The translations under genes were made by a program, and so were the position numbers. The notes under the pieces are model-generated. The model did no database searches, was not told the origin of the DNA, and was given only the letters and a program-made list of their open reading frames with translations. From the NCBI GenBank assembly GCA_038277395.1, contig CM076192.1, forward strand, positions 51,135,119 through 51,199,118: 64,000 nt of DNA, in the 5' to 3' direction. This document shows positions 44,944-55,698 of this stretch, one piece after another (position 1 is the stretch's first letter; the number at the start of each line of letters is the position of its first letter). The DNA is from Dryocosmus kuriphilus (lineage: Eukaryota > Arthropoda > Insecta > Hymenoptera > Cynipidae).

Positions 44944-45085
44944 GTTTTTTGCTTCTTCGTTAATTTTTAATACTTTGAGACCCTGGAATCACATGGTTAT
45001 ATCCCGAATTTTAAAAGTTACTAGGTCCTCACGAGATCCAAACGCTGCTCCAGAGTGTAGGTTAAATTAGGAATAAACATACGTT

Positions 45086-45283
45086 CCCTATTGAGAAAAT
45101 CCTCGAGGAAATACTCGTGTTATTTTCGGAAGAGGAAAACATCCGCGAGGATTCTCAAATTCCTCGAGAAAATTCGCGAGGATCATTTGACCAGCTCGCA
45201 GATTTCCTCGAGGAATCTGAAAATCCTCGCGGACAACGTGCGAAAATAACACAAGGGTTTCCTCGAAGATTTTTTTAATAGGG
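45086..45283. mobile_element. 198-bp foldback MITE rich in CCTCGAGGA
   Basis: The left end CCCTATTGAGAAAATCCTCG and the inverted right end CCCTATTAAAAAAATCTTCG continue as long arms (AACACGAGTATTT-type and GTTATTTTCG matches). The interior repeats CTCGAGGAA and CGCGAGGAT. The element can fold nearly end to end. Confidence 0.75.
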
Positions 45284-45885
45284 TTGTCAAAGTTAGGTGC
45301 TACATAAGTATTGTATCGTGATTTTTTTGTTTGGACAAGAGTGTGCTAGTATGTTGTTTTCTTGTAATGATGTTTATAAAAATTTAAGTAGGTGAATAAA
45401 AAGGTTCTACTCGCTAGGCCCAAGCTAGGTCTATTAACACAAAGTAAAGAACTCTCTCTGTCCTTCTCTTCTGCTGTATTGTAAATTATATGTATCTTGA
45501 TTTCTTGCTCTCAATTCTTTTCTATCCTTCGGCACCGTATTCATTGCAAACTCTGTATGAACAGAAACTGTACTGAAAAAGGCACTCTCTATTCGCTTTT
45601 ATCCGCTGTAATTGATTCTCATTTATTTTCATATACTATTAAGCGATTCCAAATTTTACTATGTCAGGGAAAATTCAGTGAATTTTAAAAATTAGTTTTT
45701 GCGATCGCTCTATATTTAATAGTACGTTAGCATAATTTGGAGATAAATATTGAGAGCGTCTATGACAAAAATCATGTTTCAATAAAAATTTTAACTGGAC
45801 GAGGTAAAATGGAGCTAAAATAGTAGGAATTATTGATGAACTTTTAGTTTAAAAAATCGACCTTGTGCCTCCTTGACACTGTGCT

Positions 45886-46605
45886 TTAAATAAGTTTAAA
45901 TCAAAGAGTCTACCACCCCTGATATTATTGCCGGATGTGTTTCCTGGATGCTTCAGAAGTATTTTAAGACCAAAATTAAAATCGGCTATTGGGCAGTTTT
46001 TTAAGTAAGTCGAATAAGTAGGTTTTTAATATGCGATATTACAGTTTTACAATTTTTAACTATTTTATTTCTTAAAAATATATTGAAAGTAATGTTTTTT
46101 TGTATTAAAACTCAAAGAAGACTTGCATATTATAGTGAGCAAAGCTATAGAGTATCATCGGTACACGCTGACCTTAAAAATACATGGAAGAAATATAATG
46201 TTTCAAAAGACCATCCTGATTATTGCAATAGGTTACTAAAAGCAGTGTGTAAATACAAGAGTCGACTCATATAACACTTTAAAAATTGTTCACTTTTTTG
46301 TCACTAATTAAATTTTTATTGTAAAAATAATAAAAAATTTTACTCAAATTTCTAGTTTTATATTTAACTTATCAACTTTCTTTACATAAAAAATTATTTT
46401 AAATATATTTTATCGAAATAAAATAGATTGAAATCATAATTCTGTAGTAACGCATATATTTATAACCTAATTATTCGACTTATTTAAAAACGGCCCAATA
46501 GCCGATTTTAATTTTGGTCTTAAAATACTTCTGAAGCATCCAAGAAACATATCCAGCAATAATATCTGGGGTGGTAGACTCTTTGATTTAAACTTATTTA
46601 AGGTA
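45886..46605. mobile_element. Deletion derivative of a DDE transposon
   Basis: Inverted arms of about 145 bp: TTAAATAAGTTTAAATCAAA, TCTACCACCCC and GAAGTATTTTAAGACCAAAA recur inverted at 46458-46600. The outer ends are CACTGTG at the left and CACCGTGTG at the right. The interior keeps only the last part of the transposase (46083-46274). That protein tail is related to the one ending at 59153, so this is an internally deleted relative of the element at 55.3-59.7 kb. Confidence 0.72.
46083..46274 (+). pseudogene. C-terminal transposase fragment
   Basis: The frame ends YYSEQSYRVSSVHADLKNTW, then HPDYCNRLLKAVCKYKS. It parallels FSEQAFESVHREFETLWTEH and EYNKHLLQAVCEFNG of the larger element (59030-59153). 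Only the final catalytic-type segment survives. Confidence 0.65.
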
Positions 46606-46679
46606 CACCGTGTGACTGATCAGTGCTAGATTAGGGTCGCCCTCATTGCGACGGAGAACGAAATTTTTTAATTTGAAAT

Positions 46680-46830
46680 TACAATGAACCTAGTGAAAGA
46701 GGGGAAAACGATAGAGGGGGAGAGCTTAGAGCAATTTGAAGTGAGAATAATTGCCAGCATATTTGAAGTGAGGTATATTTTGAATAGTAGAGGGAGAAGT
46801 TGCATAGAGTTTCATGGTAGAGGGATATTA
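46680..46830. repeat. Purine-rich tract, first fragment
   Basis: The plus strand is A/G-rich. TAGAGGGAGAAGTTGCATAG and GGTAGAGGGATAT recur almost verbatim at 49312-49356. The tract is split here by the foldback element at 46831. Confidence 0.6.
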
Positions 46831-48776
46831 GTCCAAGAGCTAGGAGTAAAAAGTGCTCATGATCGAACACCCGGCTGAATTTGAGATATTTCATGAAAGT
46901 TTTCGCATTAATAACGAATCTGCTACTCTTTCTGACCAATCCGGGTGCGTTGGGAAATGGCAGCCGGAAAAGCCTCGGTTATTTTTAATTGCCGAAGTAC
47001 GATCGAACAACCCCTGAAAATTTATTTATAATACAACTTTTATCCAAAGATAATGCGAAAATTACTCACAGACGTTTTTTCTGGGATAAAGGTACATATA
47101 GCCAGAAGTATGAAAGTTAACCGGAAAAGCCATGCTTATGATATGATCGAACATCCGCTTGAAACTTTGCACAGGCAATTTTTAGCCATATTGAATAAGT
47201 TAAATTTCAAAAGGCAGAAGTTTTGCTTGGGATAAAGGCACTGCCAAACATTTACAAATTTTGCATATCCGCGTGGTATTTTTGCAATGTACGTAGCGCT
47301 GCCCGCCGCAAGCTCAGCTGATACCGCGCGCAATTTGTTGCTAATGACAACAAATAAATTTCCTTTGCTAACCTTAATCATATTATAATAAATTTTTTAA
47401 TTGACAATTTCACTGTAAATTCATGAATACGATATATATTTTAAGAGGAAAAACCAGAGTCACAAACCGAAGATGAAGATGAAAATGACAGCAATGAATC
47501 TGATTGTGATAGCGATGATAGTTCTTGCGGTAATGATACACGATGATGTTTTAGAATACATTGTTTTTATATTTTTACGTACAATATTATTTCATAAAAT
47601 TTTTATTACTCTATATTAATATGTAATGATAATGCTTATCAAAATGGATTCTGTGATGTGAATAGAATAAACTATTAATGGAGGATATAAAAATAAAATA
47701 AACATATCAATTTATACGTTGATGGTAGGTAAATGTTTCTGTATAAATAAAAGCTGTGCCCTGGGAATAAAAACCGAAGTGTACTTTCAAATAAAAAAAA
47801 TAATGTTGAAATGAAATTCCAAGATAATGCTAGATTATGTCTAAGAATCATCAATATACTCCTTTATTTTTTTCATGAATTATTTCAATTATCAATATGT
47901 GCATAAAAATGTTGCACTTTATATTTCTACTCATCCATGCAACTTAGCTCATTTAGTCGTTTATTTCCGAAGAATTTCTTTTAATTAGTTTTTATTTGAT
48001 TTTTTAAATAAAAAGTAGAGTGTACAATTTACGTGTACATGTATTAAAAATTGAAGTTAAATTTTGATTTTGAATGCTTAAAAAGAATGAAAAGAATGAA
48101 GTAAAAGCGTAAAAATTGAATCGTATATTGTCAAAGTTGATCGTTATCTGTGTGCTCTCCAGAGAAATTAATAACTCTCACTAATATCTATACATGTCGT
48201 TATTTACATTACTTGCTGCTGCATGTCTATATTGAACATTTGTTGTTTTAATAATTGTCACTGATAGTTCCAATAGCAACATATCGCGCGCGGTCAGCTG
48301 AGCTATGGCGAGAGGCGCCATATTGCAAAAATACCACGCGGATATGCAAAATTTGTAAATGTTTGGCAGTGCCTTTATCCCAAGCAAAACGTCTGCCTTT
48401 TGAAATTTAACTTATTCAATGGCTAAAAATTGCCTGTGCAAATTTTCAAGCGGATGTGCGATCATATCCTAAGCATGGCTTTCTTGGTCAACTTTTCATG
48501 CTTCTAGCTATACCTTTATCGCAGAAAAAACGTCTGGGAGTAATTTTCCCATTATCTTTGGATAAAAGTTATATTATAAATAAATTTTCAGGGGGGTGTT
48601 CGATCGAATTTCGGTAATTAAAAATAACCGAGGTTTTTTCGGCTGCCATTTCTCAACGCACATGACTCAGTAGAAAGAAATACGATTTTCCTGATCAAAA
48701 AAACACAGTTTCCTGAAATATCTCAAATCCAGCCGGGTGATCGATCATGAACACTTTTTACTCCTAGCTCTTGGAC
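46831..48776. mobile_element. 1.95-kb foldback element with about 550-bp TIRs
   Basis: GTCCAAGAGCTAGGAGTAAA (46831) is repeated inverted at 48776, with TA on both sides as the likely target duplication. The arms stay alignable to about 47390 and 48180 (shared ATAAAGGCACTGCCAAACAT, TATCCGCGTGGTATTTTTGC). The 0.8-kb centre carries a short acidic exon-like frame. No transposase is seen. Confidence 0.83.
47445..47546 (+). CDS. Acidic exon-like frame inside the foldback
   Basis: After TATATTTTAAG, a possible splice acceptor, the frame reads about 33 residues of Glu, Asp and Ser (TEDEDENDSNESDCDSDD) to a TGA at 47544. It resembles the acidic C-terminal tail of a nuclear protein or transposase. It is too short to assign. 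Confidence 0.3.
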   Translation, partial: EEKPESQTEDEDENDSNESDCDSDDSSCGNDTR

Positions 48777-49368
48777 TATGTAGTAGGAATGGGTAAGGGG
48801 AGAGTTTGATGGGGTAAAGGTTGGCTGTGTTTAGGGAAGAGGATTATGAGGTGTGAATAAAGTGAAGATGGAGAGAGGGTGCAGTGGGATGAGAGGTAGC
48901 TGTTTGTGGGTGTGAGGGTAATGGGATAAGAGGAAGTTGCATGTGGAGGAAGGAATGATGGAATGACAGAATGTGAGTGAAGAAAAAAGAGAGGAAACTT
49001 TGAGAGGGATGAAAGACAGTGGAGGGTAAAATGATGTCAATGCGAGAGTGAAGAAGGGGGCAATAGTAAGCAAGGGGACAAATATCAAGAAATATGTCAT
49101 AAGGAATAAAATAGTGGTTTTAAACTTTAAAGTCAGGAGATGTAAAACTGTATACGATGATGGGGAGGAATATGGAGAGGAAAAGACTGAGAAGAGAGAT
49201 AGAGAGGGAGTGATGAAGCAGAGTGGAGAGATTAGAAGGGGACAATGAGAAATGAGGAGGTAAAGATATGACGGAATATGGGGTGAGGAGATAAAGAGTT
49301 GTTTCAAAGTATAGAGGGAGAAGTTGCATAACTATTTGGGTTGGTAGAGGGATATAGGTGAATAAGAA
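48777..49368. repeat. Purine-rich tract, second fragment
   Basis: Continues the A/G-rich plus strand (GGTAAGGGGAGAG, GGATGAGAGGTAG) for about 590 bp. Minus-strand frames here are composition artefacts rich in Ser, Leu and Pro. Ends at the next insertion. Confidence 0.6.
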
Positions 49369-49370
49369 TA

Positions 49371-50365
49371 AGGTGGAGCGAAAAAACATAATTTTGAGAT
49401 ATATTTTAGGCGGAATGTTCAAAAGTTGATCTTACCCTCCAATAAAAAGCCCTCAAAAGGTCGTTTTGATCAAAAATATCCCTTCCCCCCAAAGATTTGA
49501 ACTCTTAAGATTACTCTCAGGTAATAAACGTGGAGTTAAAATGTGGAATTTGCTGAATTCAGTTGCATTAAATAACGACGAACATAGTAAATAAGGTCGA
49601 AAGAAGGTTAAAATAGTTTGTAATCTAGTCAATGAGGTAGTAGTGCAAGGGTGGAGGGATGATAATGCTTATTTTTTAATGATTTCCTTGCAAACTAGAG
49701 GTATTGCGAAAATATGTCATGAAAATTAATGGAAATTGCCCCCCCCCCCCTCCATTACTTTTGGGGGGAGTTTTATTGTTTTTGTTTTTTTAAAACTATT
49801 TTTTATTCGACTGCCTGTATTACCCCTGTAATTTTTGTTATGAATTGATTTTTATGTATACAAATACAGAAAAAATTCTTTAAACAGGTAATTAAATAAA
49901 AATAGTTAATAACAAACTATATAAAATATTTACCCTCTCCTCATCATTTATGGGGGGGGGGGGGGGGGGCTTGAAGAAAATTTCTCTTAATTTGCATAAC
50001 ACATTTTCGCAATACCTCTAGCTTGCAAGGAAATCACTAAAAAATCAGCTTTATCACCCCTACCTCCTTGCAATACTGCCTAATTGGCTAGATTACACAC
50101 TATTTTAACCTGCTGTGGACTTTATTTACTATTTTCGGCTTTATTTAATGCAATTGAATTCAAAAAAACCTACATTTTAACTCCACGTTTATTACCTGAG
50201 AATAACCTAGGAGTTCAAATATTTGGGGGGAGGGAGGATCCGGCTCGGGAAAAGTATTTTTTAATCGAAAAATCCTTTTGAAGGTTTCATAGTCGAGGGT
50301 GATAGCAACTTTTGAGCACCCCCACTGAATTGTATCTCAAAAATTATATTTTTTCGCTCCACCCT
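49371..50365. mobile_element. 995-bp TIR element with AGGGTGGAGCG ends
   Basis: The left AGGTGGAGCGAAAAAACATA and the inverted right AGGGTGGAGCGAAAAAATAT begin TIRs of about 340 bp (shared GGTAATAAACGTGGAGTTAA and AGAGGTATTGCGAAAA). The centre has a C-run (about 49740) and an inverted G-run (49953-49969) that could pair. No coding frame. A target duplication is not certain. Confidence 0.75.
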
Positions 50366-50484
50366 AATACAGTTTGTGAAAGTGGGTGTTGAGAGTGATG
50401 GGTAAGAGGGGGCTGCATGTGGAGAAAATAATTATGGGAAGGCAGTTTGTGAGGGAAGACAATGGAGGGTGAACCCTTGAGGGG
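50366..50484. repeat. Purine-rich tract, third fragment
   Basis: About 120 bp of A/G-rich plus strand between two insertions (GGTAAGAGGGGGCTGCATGT), matching the style of 48777-49368. Confidence 0.55.
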
Positions 50485-51528
50485 CCCGTGTAGAAATGGT
50501 AACCCGGTACTAACTGGATCCTATCTATTTTTCCCCCTTTATAACTAGGTCCTAGCTTGGAAACTTTATTAGGACCAAGTTAGGCGCGTCACGCTGTTTT
50601 AACTAGGTCCTATTAATATTGCCTAATTAGGACCCCTTTATAGGACCTGTTTGCAACCTAGTCAGGACCTACTTTTCTTGAATGGCTTTCTACCCAAACT
50701 ACAAGGAAATAGTTCATTAATAAAAAATTAAACTAAAAAAATCCCAGTTATTGAACAAATCGGTAGTTTTTGGCATGCCCTAACTTACGTATTAAATATA
50801 ACACTAGAAAAACACATTCGCAGAAAAGTTAACCCACCGAGAATCGAACCTTAACCGCCTGAGTATAAATCGCACGCGCTAACCACTAGACTACCGAATA
50901 CTACAATTTATTCCTAACTTCAAAAGAGGATCACTTATTCGCTACAGACAATATAATCATCACATAAAACATTATTTTAAATCAACCTAGTTCATATTTT
51001 AATACAATTTCTTTAAATCTGTAACAATATGTTTCTGCTAATTTTTGTATTGTAAGGAAAAAAAAGACCAGCTTGATGAAGAGGAAAAAATACCTTTTTT
51101 GTAATATTCATTTTTCATTTTTTGTATTTTTAAGCACCCTGCTTATTTTTGGAAATTTTGCAGAAAAAGGCTTTCCATTTGGCACTTAGAAGAATTCACG
51201 ATCATGACGGACTAACTAACGTCTGACCCATGAAAACATTAATATTTTTTTTCAGGTTAAGTAAAATAAATGGTATTATTACTTAATTATTTTTATCTAG
51301 ATAGGGACCGTACCTTGTTTATGATTTATAATTTATGATTAAATAAAAATAAAATTTAAGCTAAAGATTGTTAAATTGAGTAAAATTAATAAACAGACTG
51401 ATCTCGCTAGGATCAGGCTATTAGGTCCTATTTTGGTCCTATCTTGTAATTTTTTCTCAGGGGTACCTAACTAGGACCACGAGAGGGCCAATAATGAAAC
51501 TAGGCATAACTTGGCAATTTCTACAGGG
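50485..51528. mobile_element. 1.04-kb relative of the CCCGTGTAGAAAT element
   Basis: CCCGTGTAGAAAT (50485-50497) and ATTTCTACAGGG (about 51517-51528) are the termini. Subterminal CTAGGTCC, TAGCTTGGAAA and TAGGACC words match those at 40632. A tRNA-like sequence lies inside. No gene. A G-run extends past the right end to 51542. Confidence 0.75.
50829..50898 (-). repeat. tRNA-derived sequence (SINE-like)
   Basis: Minus strand: A-box-like TAGTCTAGTGGTTAGCG and B-box GGTTCGATTCTCGGTG about 30 bp apart. The length is close to a tRNA, but the acceptor ends do not pair. It is similar to the sequence at 10322-10413 (shared GCGTGCG after the A-box). Confidence 0.5.
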
Positions 51529-51919
51529 GGGGGGGGGGGGGGATAAAGGCGAGGAGGTGATTATGTTGATTAGGGTGATGAGAAGGGAGCAATGAGTAAT
51601 GAGAAGTGAGGGGGCAAAAGTGACAGGATATGGGGATGGTGATTTGCCAAAGGGCAATACTGAGCTTGGAGAAGCCTTGTAGTCGAGTACACGCGCGTCG
51701 ATGAACTCGGACAGAAATCTAGAGACCCGGTCGGGTCGAGAAGGCAAGGAAAAAAGCCTGACAGCTGAGACCGGGACTCTATTCCCGAGTTGGAGTGTTT
51801 TTCGTTTACCGACACTCACATATTCACGAATTATTGTTATTTTGCGTTTACATTTATCTACAGAAAACGGAATAACTAATTAGACTAATATAATGCAAAT
51901 AGCATACTCTTCCGCGGCC
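51529..51919. other. Purine-rich DNA then unassigned sequence
   Basis: 51540-51680 continues the A/G-rich style. 51680-51900 is more balanced and has overlapping frames on both strands without domains. Confidence 0.45.
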
Positions 51920-52594
51920 GGGCCTATTTTATAAAACCTACAAATTACAATTTACAAGTACACGTCTATCGTAACTTTTTACTTGTATTAATAGTGTGCG
52001 TTTCACAAAATCATTGGCACTTTTCACACGTTACAAGTACGACAACTCCTCTTACAAGTAATATCGCGCAGTTTTGCAAGCGTTCTGTTCCATAAAGGTT
52101 TTGTCTTGTAAGTAGCACTTGTGATTTGTAAAAAAATTTCGGAGGGTCTTTGCGGTTTGGTAAAAGTGTTAAGGGTAAATACAAGTTATCTTTTGAGGAA
52201 GTTTACTGAAATTTCTGACCGTGAAAATTGTATTATGGATTAATTAAAGAATCACTTATTGAGGTGTAGATATAATTATTGGTTATTCGAAGTTGATCAA
52301 GCATTATATACGTTAAAAGAAGTGTATGTATATTTAGGTTAGAAAAGGCTTGAAAGCGTATTGCCGATACCGCAACCGGCAACACGCACAGTCACTTGCA
52401 GGTTAACCGCCATGATAAGTTAAGTGCGCCTGCGGCGCGCTTGTGAAAGCGCTTGTAACTTGTAGGAGATATTACTTGTATCTAAAAGTGGACGTAAGAC
52501 TCTTGTGAAACACAAAATACAAGAACTTGTAATTACAAACTAGTAATATAGTAACTTGTAACTTGTGAACTTGTAATTTTTATGAAATAGGCCC
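51920..52594. mobile_element. 675-bp MITE with GGGCCTATTT ends
   Basis: GGGCCTATTTTATAAA and, inverted, GGGCCTATTTCATAAA form the TIR. Subterminal DNA on both sides is dense in ACTTGTAA and TTACAAGT words (for example 51945, 51985, 52047, 52455, 52523, 52553). No coding frame and no clear target duplication. Confidence 0.78.
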
Positions 52595-52823
52595 GTGTGT
52601 CTCCACGTTCATTAGCGCTCATAGCGGCTGCAAGTGTCATTCGCCATCCTCATAGGGTTTATGGCAAGGGAGAAGAGTCATCAATACCTCCACGGATACC
52701 TGGGTACCTTTTCCTTCCAGTGCGTAACGACATAACGACACTTCCCCTCACTGGAATAGTGTTGGGTTCTCTGATAAAACAGGCCTTTTGTGTTTGGAAT
52801 TACTCAGTTGTGTCTCAAAAATA

Positions 52824-54684
52824 CAGAGATGAGAAGTAACTAGTTATTTTTAACTAGTTACTGTAACTAGTTAATTTTTTTTTGTAACGATGATGGTAAC
52901 GATGTTCCTTTCAAAATGTATTTCACAAGTCTATTTTTGCGGCAATTAATAAATTTGTATTGCTTTTGCAACAATTTGTTTATTCTGACTATTCGAATTG
53001 TGGCGGCACTTTTAGCGACCAATCGCTGACCAGATCAGCGCTCGAAAAGCTGTTTGGCGACAAACAGAACTAACCAATAGTGGTAGCGGTAGGTACTTAG
53101 TAATATGGTATAGGGGCTGGTACCCTTAACTGTATTGGTTCCTCAACTAAATAATGCGTAAGAATAACGCTATATTTGAATTAAACAAAGGGTAGTATTT
53201 TTTATGTAAGATTATCAAAAAGAGATTGTACCATAATGTGTTTTACCACTTACCTGTTGTTATTAAATTTAAAAATTGTTTAAATGTGTTTTCTGCATGG
53301 CAAAGTAACCTTCATCCTCCGGTAATTTTTCAATTTTCACTGAGATACAATTTTTTTGAATTGTTTTTTTTTTTTGTTCCTTGTATTCAAGGACACTTGA
53401 CTTAAAACATTTCCACAGAAAGAGTCTTATAATTTTGAGGAATAACATAATTAATATGTTTTTATTGGCAGTGTAATGTGACCCGATCTGGATAATTCGT
53501 GAAAGGTTAGATTTGTTTGCCGATAAGTGATTTTATTTATGTTGGTGCGATTGAGTTTCACGAACCAAAAAGTCAGAAGCAAATAAACGTATATACCAAC
53601 TTGTACTTTGCCTACCTAATAATAATGGTAAACACGGTAGAGGTTGGAGCCATCGTATTTTCGACAAAATAATTAAAAATATTGTTTATATTAATAGAAA
53701 AATATTACAAGGTAATAGTGCTGAATTTTTGTTTGGCGATATCAAGAGAAATATCTATCAATTGGCACTGTGACTATTGTAAAAAGCGATTACCCAGATC
53801 GTGGTTCGAGACCCTCATCTGGATAAAAGTACACTGGTTCTGAAAAAAATTAATGATGTACACATATTTAATTTAATCTATGTTACGATGCCTGTATTGT
53901 TTAAGCGAATGCTTTGTCTTTAGTTTGGTACGTAATACTCTCCTTTTTTGCTTAAAATATTTAAGTTTTATGAAGTCAATACTTCTCTTATCCAGTTCAG
54001 GGCACTCTCCTCTATTTTGCTTTTATGTGTACATGTCTTTACTAGCGCTGGTTTTAACACGAACTTAAATGTTTACTTCTGAAAATTGTCGAAGTCTACA
54101 ATTTCTTCAGAAGAATCCGTAGTTTCGGGGGATCAGGATCAGAAAATGCCTGGTGCTTCTGAATCTTACAGTGAAAATAAAAAGATTGATAATAGTCAAA
54201 CATGTGTCTCTATACTATCATGGCCATCATTCGAAAATTTTTACAAGCTTCATTCCAAGGAAGGAGAGACGTATAAGGTGCAAAGCAGATTGTGTTTTCT
54301 GACTAAAATCATTAGTACAAATGCGTACAACTAATGCGAATTTAAAAAACATATTAAGGCTTCTGGCTTGTACGAGAAGTCCTCTTATATGTTATAAATT
54401 TTATGTTGCAGTGATAAAAAACTTTTGCGCTTAATGCATTGTGAAATTTTCCAACCTGAAATATAACAAAACGTAAAAAAAGAATATTATAGATAGAGAT
54501 AAGCCTTAATTATTTTCCTTGGTATATATTTTCCGTATGTATAGAAATATATTTCTAAAATATGAAAGTAACTAAAAAAAGTAACTACAGTTACTTTTTT
54601 TTTTGAAAAGGCAACTAAAAAAAGTTATATTTCGAAACGGTAACGATAACTAGTTCCTTTTAAAAAGTAACTTACCCATCTCTG
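52824..54684 (+). mobile_element. hAT remnant (1.86 kb)
   Basis: The left end CAGAGATGAGAAGTAACTAG and the inverted right end CAGAGATGGGTAAGTTACTT are hAT-style termini with AACTAGTTA subterminal words. The neighbouring inverted arm at 60.4 kb lacks this segment, so the insertion boundary is confirmed. The flanks TCAAAAAT and GCAAAAAA could be a decayed 8-bp duplication. Only an N-terminal BED finger fragment of the transposase remains. Confidence 0.75.
54086..54396 (+). pseudogene. hAT transposase fragment with BED zinc finger
   Basis: After an acidic Ser-rich leader the frame reads WPSFENFYKLHSKEG, then YKVQSRLCFLTKIIS, a stop at 54332-54334, and CEFKKHIKASG. The pattern is that of the BED finger of hAT transposases (aromatic start, Cys pair, then His-x-x-x-His-like end), with one Cys and one His of the consensus not evident. 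No catalytic domain remains. Confidence 0.55.
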
Positions 54685-55698
54685 CGCAAAAAAATATTAA
54701 TATTATATCAAATAAAATCTGACATTTTGGCGACTATAGTAGTTTTAGAAAAAAATCAGATGAATACATTAGATTCTGCCGTTTCAACTCTTAGAATTAA
54801 TTTTATGAATTATTATTCTAACTCCACCAATGATAAATTTTGTACAAATTGCAGTAAAAAATTATATAGGAAGGGAAAAGGAAGACAGAAATGGTTCTTT
54901 TCTTGATTGTTTTATTTAATGTCCATATTTAACCAAGATATGTTCCAATGTTTAAAATATTTATTGGCCTTGAAAAGGGCCGATTTTAGTTATGTCAAAA
55001 ATGTAAAACAAATCTAATTGTGAAATAAAAAAATATTCTATCACGTAATAGTCGAGCTAGAATCGAACGAGTTAAGGGATCATTCTACTTGAGGCGCTCA
55101 AAAAAAGGCTATTTTTGGGAATCTTTTTGAGGATGCTACTAAACATATTGGTATAAAACTTGCTGGGTTTAATAAGTATACTCTTAAAATACCTGAAAAT
55201 TTTTTTTGATTTATTTTATACAATTTTTGTGTATACAAACCTTAGCTGAACGTAACTCCTCAAAAAGTTGGTATGTCGCTGGCGGCGATAAAATCTTGAT
55301 ATCACACGGTGAGCTTGAACTGAGTTTAAAACCAAGGTCAACAGAAATGGGATTTTCTTGCTGTTTTTGGTAGTATGGACCGCTCTGAGTAATTTACAAC
55401 AAAAATTGAAATCATCGGCGAGGCCGTTTTTTAAAAAGATAATTTGATCAATTTTAAGAGGAAATTATCTCTTGTAAATTTTGCGTCAGTCGCACAGGAA
55501 AAAAGTTAGAGCTGTTGTAAAGTCTCAAATTATTTTTTCATGAAAAACCGAATGTTCGTAAGAAGTTTAGACTGCTTTATGTTTTAAAATCTATTTGTAA
55601 ATATAAAAATCTATTACTTAATAACGTGTTGCTAAGCAACATAACAAATTATTAATGATAACCTTATTGTTGCCAAAATTTTTCAAGTTTACTTTGCG

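Larger units (their letters stand above)
40632..45440. mobile_element. Element with CCCGTGTAGAAAT end, DUF4806-like cargo
   Basis: The left end CCCGTGTAGAAAT and the following subterminal words (GGTCCTAGCTTGG, CTAGGACC, GTTCTAGCTAGACC) match the element at 50485-51528. At the right, CTCGCTAGGCCCAAGCTAGG (about 45409) resembles CTCGCTAGGATCAGGCTATT of the smaller relative near its right end, but the terminal ATTTCTAC itself is missing, so the right end is approximate. Between them lie a DUF4806-like multi-exon gene, a possible further exon, a Penelope remnant and a MITE. An AACCGAGCTGGATATAGCTC hairpin stands at about 41033. Confidence 0.5.

Noticed and set aside
48831..49422. Minus-strand frames of 100-158 codons
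   Set aside because: They are complement frames of the purine-rich tract and have the same low-complexity composition.
53740..53825. Possible tRNA from the GTGGTTCGAGACCC word
   Set aside because: The B-box-like motif is present, but no convincing A-box or acceptor pairing was found.
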